Position numbers and translations under genes: made by a program. From Deltaproteobacteria bacterium (GTDB lineage Bacteria; Desulfobacterota; Syntrophia; Syntrophales; UBA5619), in the NCBI GenBank assembly GCA_021372415.1, contig JAJFUM010000219.1, forward strand, positions 1-35,142: DNA of 35,142 nt, in the 5' to 3' direction. This document shows positions 32,064 through 35,142 of this stretch, piece by piece; the first letter of the stretch is position 1, and every line of letters starts with the position of its first letter. Below the pieces are notes generated by a model. That model had not been told where the DNA came from. It saw only the letters and a program-made list of their open reading frames with translations, and did not search any database.

Positions 32064-33395
32064 TCAATCCTTGGAAGAAGCGGGAATCTGGATGTTCAGG
32101 GCTTTAATTTTACGGAAGAGGGTGGTTTTGTGGATGCCGAGGGCCTTGGCTGTCTTGACGCGGTTCCACTGATGCCGGCGCAGCATGTTCGTGATGAAGA
32201 CGGCCTCCAAGTCCCTCATGCTCGTGGTCTCTTTTCCGCCGGAGGGCTCCAGCCCCTTGGAGAGGCAAATGTTCTCCGGCAGGTGGTGCAGCTCGATCAG
32301 TCCGGATTTGCAGAGGATGAAGGCATGCTCGATGATGTTCTGGAGTTCCCGGACATTTCCGGGATAACTGTAGGAAACCAGGCATGCCAGGGCCTCGCCG
32401 GACAATCCGGCGATCTCCTTCTTCTGCAGTACGTTGAAATGCTGGATGAAGTGATCGGCCAAGAGCGGAATGTCTTCCATCCGGTCGCGCAAAGGAGGCA
32501 GTTCAAGCCGGATCACGTTGATGCGGTAGTAGAGGTCCTCGCGGAATTTTCCTTCCCGCACCAGGTCCTGCAAACGCCGGTTGGTCGCGGCGATGACCCG
32601 GACGTCGGAGGAGACGCTCTCCACCGAACCCAAGGGTTCGTAGGTCTTTTCCTGTAGCACCCGGAGCAGCCGGACCTGGAGGGCCGACGAGATGTCCCCC
32701 ACTTCGTCGAGAAAGAGGGTCCCTCTCTCGGCGAGCCGGAAACGTCCCGGCTTGTCCTTCCGGGCATCCGTAAAGGCCCCTGCCTTGTAACCGAAAAGTT
32801 CCGATTCCAGCAAGGTGTCTGGAAGGGCACCGCAATTCACCGCGATGAAAGGCTGCTTCCTTCGGGGACTCAGGTGGTGGATGGCCCGGGCAAAAAGCTC
32901 CTTGCCGGTGCCGCTCTCTCCTTCCAGGAGGACCGTGCTGGAGCTCTCGGCTACGTCAGGCAAGATGTCGAACAGTTGATGCATCCGGTGGTTTTTAGAG
33001 ATGATGTCTTCGAAAGAGTACCGTTCGGCAATCGCCTTGCGGAGCTTCTCTTCGACGCTGATGTCGCGGAACGTCTCCACAGCCCCGACGATCCGTCCCT
33101 GTTCATCCTTGAGAAGGGCCGTGGAAATGCTGATCGGAATCCTCCGCCCCGAGGCATCGACGATATGGACCGTACGGTTCACAATGGATTTTCCCGATTG
33201 GATGGTTTTTCGGAGGACACAGCCCTGCTCGCAGACATCGGCCTTGAGGACATCCTTGCAGTGTTGGCCTATGGCTTCCCCGCGACGGACTCCGGTAATC
33301 TGCTCCGCCGCCCGGTTGAAGGACGTGACGCGCCAGTCATGATTGACCGTAAAGACCCCGTCAGCGATCGAGTCTAGAATGATGTCCTTTTCCAT
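32064..33395 (-). CDS. Sigma54-dependent transcriptional activator with PAS sensor domain
   Basis: The 443-residue protein has an N-terminal PAS domain (~1-112, [21 protein letters not shown] ... ETFRDIS) and a sigma54 AAA+ domain with Walker A GESGTGKE (159-166), [13 protein letters not shown] (L1 loop, 206-211), Walker [11 protein letters not shown] (225-234) and [11 protein letters not shown] Fis-type helix-turn-helix follows (411-434, [20 protein letters not shown]). There is no response-regulator receiver domain, so control is by ligand or redox at the PAS domain. Three cysteines (46, 55, 59; [14 protein letters not shown]) could hold a metal or respond to oxidants. The L1 loop reads GAFTDA instead of GAFTGA. 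It likely controls the sigma54-type promoters at 29513 and perhaps 19705. Confidence 0.95.
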   Translation of the reverse strand: MEKDIILDSIADGVFTVNHDWRVTSFNRAAEQITGVRRGEAIGQHCKDVLKADVCEQGCVLRKTIQSGKSIVNRTVHIVDASGRRIPISISTALLKDEQGRIVGAVETFRDISVEEKLRKAIAERYSFEDIISKNHRMHQLFDILPDVAESSSTVLLEGESGTGKELFARAIHHLSPRRKQPFIAVNCGALPDTLLESELFGYKAGAFTDARKDKPGRFRLAERGTLFLDEVGDISSALQVRLLRVLQEKTYEPLGSVESVSSDVRVIAATNRRLQDLVREGKFREDLYYRINVIRLELPPLRDRMEDIPLLADHFIQHFNVLQKKEIAGLSGEALACLVSYSYPGNVRELQNIIEHAFILCKSGLIELHHLPENICLSKGLEPSGGKETTSMRDLEAVFITNMLRRHQWNRVKTAKALGIHKTTLFRKIKALNIQIPASSKD

Positions 33396-33481
33396 ATGCC
33401 AATCAGACCATCACAATTTTGTTCGAAAAACATCACGCCTGCGACAAATCAGAACCGGCCCGCATAAGGACAACATCCTCC

Positions 33482-33512
33482 AGGATAAAAATCCTCACGG
33501 GAGCAGCCCCGT
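33482..33512 (-). terminator. Possible weak terminator after the DUF1847 gene
   Basis: On the minus strand, ACGGG and CCCGT (33512-33497) can pair, followed by AGGATTTTTATCCT, itself a small hairpin with a T-rich loop (33495-33482). It lies 11 bases after the DUF1847 stop. The arrangement is suggestive but the stem is short. Confidence 0.3.
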
Positions 33513-33522
33513 TCTGCCGCCC

Positions 33523-34221
33523 CTAAGCGTCGATGGGGACCTTGAGGGAACGGTAGAAGGTGTCGATGTTGTAGACCGCGGCCAGGGGATTGTTCCCCAA
33601 AAGGCGGTCCTTAACGGCGAAGATCGTGCAGGGGGCCTCGGCATACTTCAGAAACAGCGAGTCGTGGCCCACGCAGAGACCCATCACCACGTTGAATTCG
33701 GTCCTGGCGTCGTTGAACAGAAGTGCCTGGGCGATGGGGTTGCACATCGGCTCGAAGCAGCCGATCCTGATCTTCTCATCGTCCCGGATCCCGATCGTCT
33801 CCTTTGGCACCCGGCCGACCTTGCAGACTCCCGAGACGACCGTAAAGCCGTTTACGTCCAGGATCTTCTCCACGACCTTGGCCTCCTGGCGAAGGCCCAG
33901 GCAGAAGGCCAGGCCGATCTTCCTGTACTTCATCTTCCTGGCGAACTCGACGATCTCGACGATCCGCGGCTTGAGGGGCCTGGTCCGGGCATAGCCGAGC
34001 TCCCTGTCGGCATACCCCTCTCCCTCCTGGATCGACGCCTGCCTCGAGAATTCGTAGACCTCGGGCTTCTTCAGTTCCTCCAAGGCCCTTTCGCTCACCC
34101 CCGGCTGATTGGCCGTGGGGCAGAAGGGCGGGGCCTTCCCGGCCTCGTCCTGACAGAGGCGCCCCGCCGCTTCAAAGGGGCAGCGCGCACACCCTGGCAT
34201 GTGTTCGTCCATTCCTTGCAT
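33523..34221 (-). CDS. DUF1847 family cysteine-rich protein
   Basis: The 232-residue protein starts with MPGCARCPFEAAGRLCQ, the cysteine-rich signature of DUF1847. It continues with KYRKIGLAFCLGLRQEAKVV, VVSGVCKVGRV, GCFEPMCNPIAQALLFN and NVVMGLCVGHDSLFLKYAEAP, all conserved-looking cysteine motifs. These may bind a metal or Fe-S centre; the family has no assigned function. Start choice among ATG 34221, 34212 and 34200 is unclear because GGAAAGG and AAGGA lie very close to the first two. It is 127 bases upstream of the sigma54 activator gene on the same strand. Confidence 0.92.
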   Translation of the reverse strand: MQGMDEHMPGCARCPFEAAGRLCQDEAGKAPPFCPTANQPGVSERALEELKKPEVYEFSRQASIQEGEGYADRELGYARTRPLKPRIVEIVEFARKMKYRKIGLAFCLGLRQEAKVVEKILDVNGFTVVSGVCKVGRVPKETIGIRDDEKIRIGCFEPMCNPIAQALLFNDARTEFNVVMGLCVGHDSLFLKYAEAPCTIFAVKDRLLGNNPLAAVYNIDTFYRSLKVPIDA

Positions 34222-34348
34222 CCTTTCCGGTTTGTGGTTTTACCCCGCCAAAGCGGGAATCCGGCGCCTTGCAAAAAGCCGCGGTGCGCCCTCGTGTCTC
34301 TATGGGATCCGTCTCATGCCACGAAGGTGAGCCGCGTCCCGGGCGACA

Positions 34349-35142
34349 TCAGAAAATCGTTTCATCCGGCCGCTTCCAGAATGCGCCGTCCAAGGTCATC
34401 TCCATCGTCCTTTCCTTTTCGCCCGGATTGGCCAGACGGATGAAGATTTCCGGCGGGGCCTCTTTCGAAAGCGAAACCACCCAGCTCGCCAGTGTCCTTT
34501 CCCCGTTTGGCCTGTTCCCCGTCCGCCAGAGGCTGTCCACCGGTCCGTCGCGGCGGTCCTGGCTGAAGGCCTTGAAATCGGCAAAGCTCAAGGGGGCCGT
34601 GCGGCCCTCCATCAGTTCCCCGATTCTCACCAGACGCCTGCGGCTGCTCCGGCCGACCTTCGCGTTCAGACTGGTCAGCGACTCGTCCAGGTAGTGGTTC
34701 GTATGGGTCAGAACGCCGTTCTCGGTCGCGCAGATGGCGAACCTCCCCCCGGGCGCCACCTCGACCCAGGCGATCCGGAAACGGTCCGCTAAAAGATAGA
34801 TCGCCGGGTGGGTCCGCCGGAACCCCTTCTGGTCGGCCAGGACAGCTTCCACCGTGGTGAAGCCGGAGAGCAGTCTTTCCGTCAGACCGCTTCCTCCCCT
34901 TTTTCGCTCGTCGCGGGGGATGCTCCCCGCCGAAGCAGTCACGACGACGAGGCCTGCCTCGTTGATTCCGGCCACCGCGCCTCGTCTCTTTCCTTTCCGG
35001 AGGGGGAAGAGCCCCAGGAACCGGAATCCCTCACGGGGACGGACCAGCCGGACCTCATCCGGCTCGGGGGTCCAGTCCCGGTTCTTGGCGATGAGGCTTC
35101 CCCCGTGGGCCGCCCGCTTTCCCACCGCCGACCAGAGGGTGC
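34349..35142 (-). CDS. Ntn-hydrolase-like protein of the acyltransferase/peptidase C45 type, 5' end outside the window
   Basis: The minus-strand frame is still open at the window edge, so the N-terminus is missing. The first residues visible are TLWSAVGKRAAHGGSLIAKNRDW. The preceding partial codon ends in GC, so it could be TGC, the nucleophile cysteine expected here. GSLIAKNRDW, RGAVAGINEAGLVVVTAS and ENGVLTHTNHYL match the AAT/C45 Ntn-hydrolase family, which self-cleaves before the cysteine and hydrolyses or transfers amides. The substrate is unknown. About 263 residues are visible. Confidence 0.85.
   Translation of the reverse strand, partial: TLWSAVGKRAAHGGSLIAKNRDWTPEPDEVRLVRPREGFRFLGLFPLRKGKRRGAVAGINEAGLVVVTASAGSIPRDERKRGGSGLTERLLSGFTTVEAVLADQKGFRRTHPAIYLLADRFRIAWVEVAPGGRFAICATENGVLTHTNHYLDESLTSLNAKVGRSSRRRLVRIGELMEGRTAPLSFADFKAFSQDRRDGPVDSLWRTGNRPNGERTLASWVVSLSKEAPPEIFIRLANPGEKERTMEMTLDGAFWKRPDETIF

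Noticed and set aside
1..35142. tRNA genes, rRNA genes and CRISPR arrays
   Set aside because: No cloverleaf with a GTTCRANNC T-loop in a non-coding stretch, no rRNA signature and no regularly spaced repeats were seen.

Overview
The window is GC-rich and densely coded. It fits an anaerobic Desulfobacterota (deltaproteobacterium), possibly Syntrophales-like. The evidence is gene content: a tungsten/molybdenum aldehyde oxidoreductase-family operon, a fused LutB-LutA type lactate oxidase, MinD-like ATPases with inserted ferredoxin domains, NifX/orange-protein-like metal cofactor proteins, and a sigma54 activator. The taxon is inferred; no rRNA or tRNA is present.

Layout. (1) 1-4394 (+): 3' part of a tryptophan operon, trpD(partial)-trpC-trpF-trpB-trpA. 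The last four genes overlap by 4 bases each, and a REP-like inverted repeat separates trpD from trpC. (2) 4557-5213 (+): a polytopic membrane protein of unknown function. (3) 5295-10171 (+): a sigma70-type promoter followed by a tightly coupled operon for a 4x[4Fe-4S] ferredoxin subunit, a b-type cytochrome, a YdhV-like aldehyde ferredoxin oxidoreductase, a small accessory protein and a DUF3795 protein. It resembles the E. coli ydhYVWXUT operon. (4) 10278-13759 (-): an unrecognised protein, PhzF-like isomerase, bacteriohemerythrin, EamA transporter and a 48-residue protein. (5) 13815-16783 (+): promoter, lutC, fused lutB-lutA and a strong intrinsic terminator. (6) 16797-29529 (-): a long co-directional run. 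It begins (reading leftwards) at a sigma54-like promoter at 29513-29529 with two NifX-family proteins, two DUF5320 proteins, a tandem pair of MinD/ferredoxin ATPases, an IscU/NifU-like scaffold, a CGGC protein, a CoA-disulfide-reductase/rhodanese fusion and a radical SAM protein. It continues with TrmO, a CoA-binding protein, an MBL-fold hydrolase, an Mrp ATPase fused to a NifX domain, a pyruvoyl-dependent arginine decarboxylase, a cupin and a decayed zinc alcohol dehydrogenase. (7) 30048-35142 (-): a chemotaxis receptor, a PAS-AAA-Fis sigma54 activator, a DUF1847 protein and a truncated Ntn-hydrolase-like protein.

How the parts may work together. The most interesting region is 18.3-33.4 kb. 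The combination of paired MinD/ferredoxin ATPases, NifX-like proteins, an Mrp-NifX fusion and a sigma54 activator recalls the sigma54-controlled orange protein (ORP) gene clusters of Desulfovibrio. Here they sit with extra Fe-S and thiol/sulfane-sulfur genes, which suggests an expanded metal-sulfur cofactor module. Two candidate sigma54 promoters each have a GGTAGCA motif about 85 bp upstream, suggesting a shared enhancer site, but this is read by eye and unproven. The ferredoxin/cytochrome b/YdhV-like operon would make a membrane-linked redox enzyme of unknown substrate. The lut genes would feed electrons from lactate or a similar hydroxyacid.
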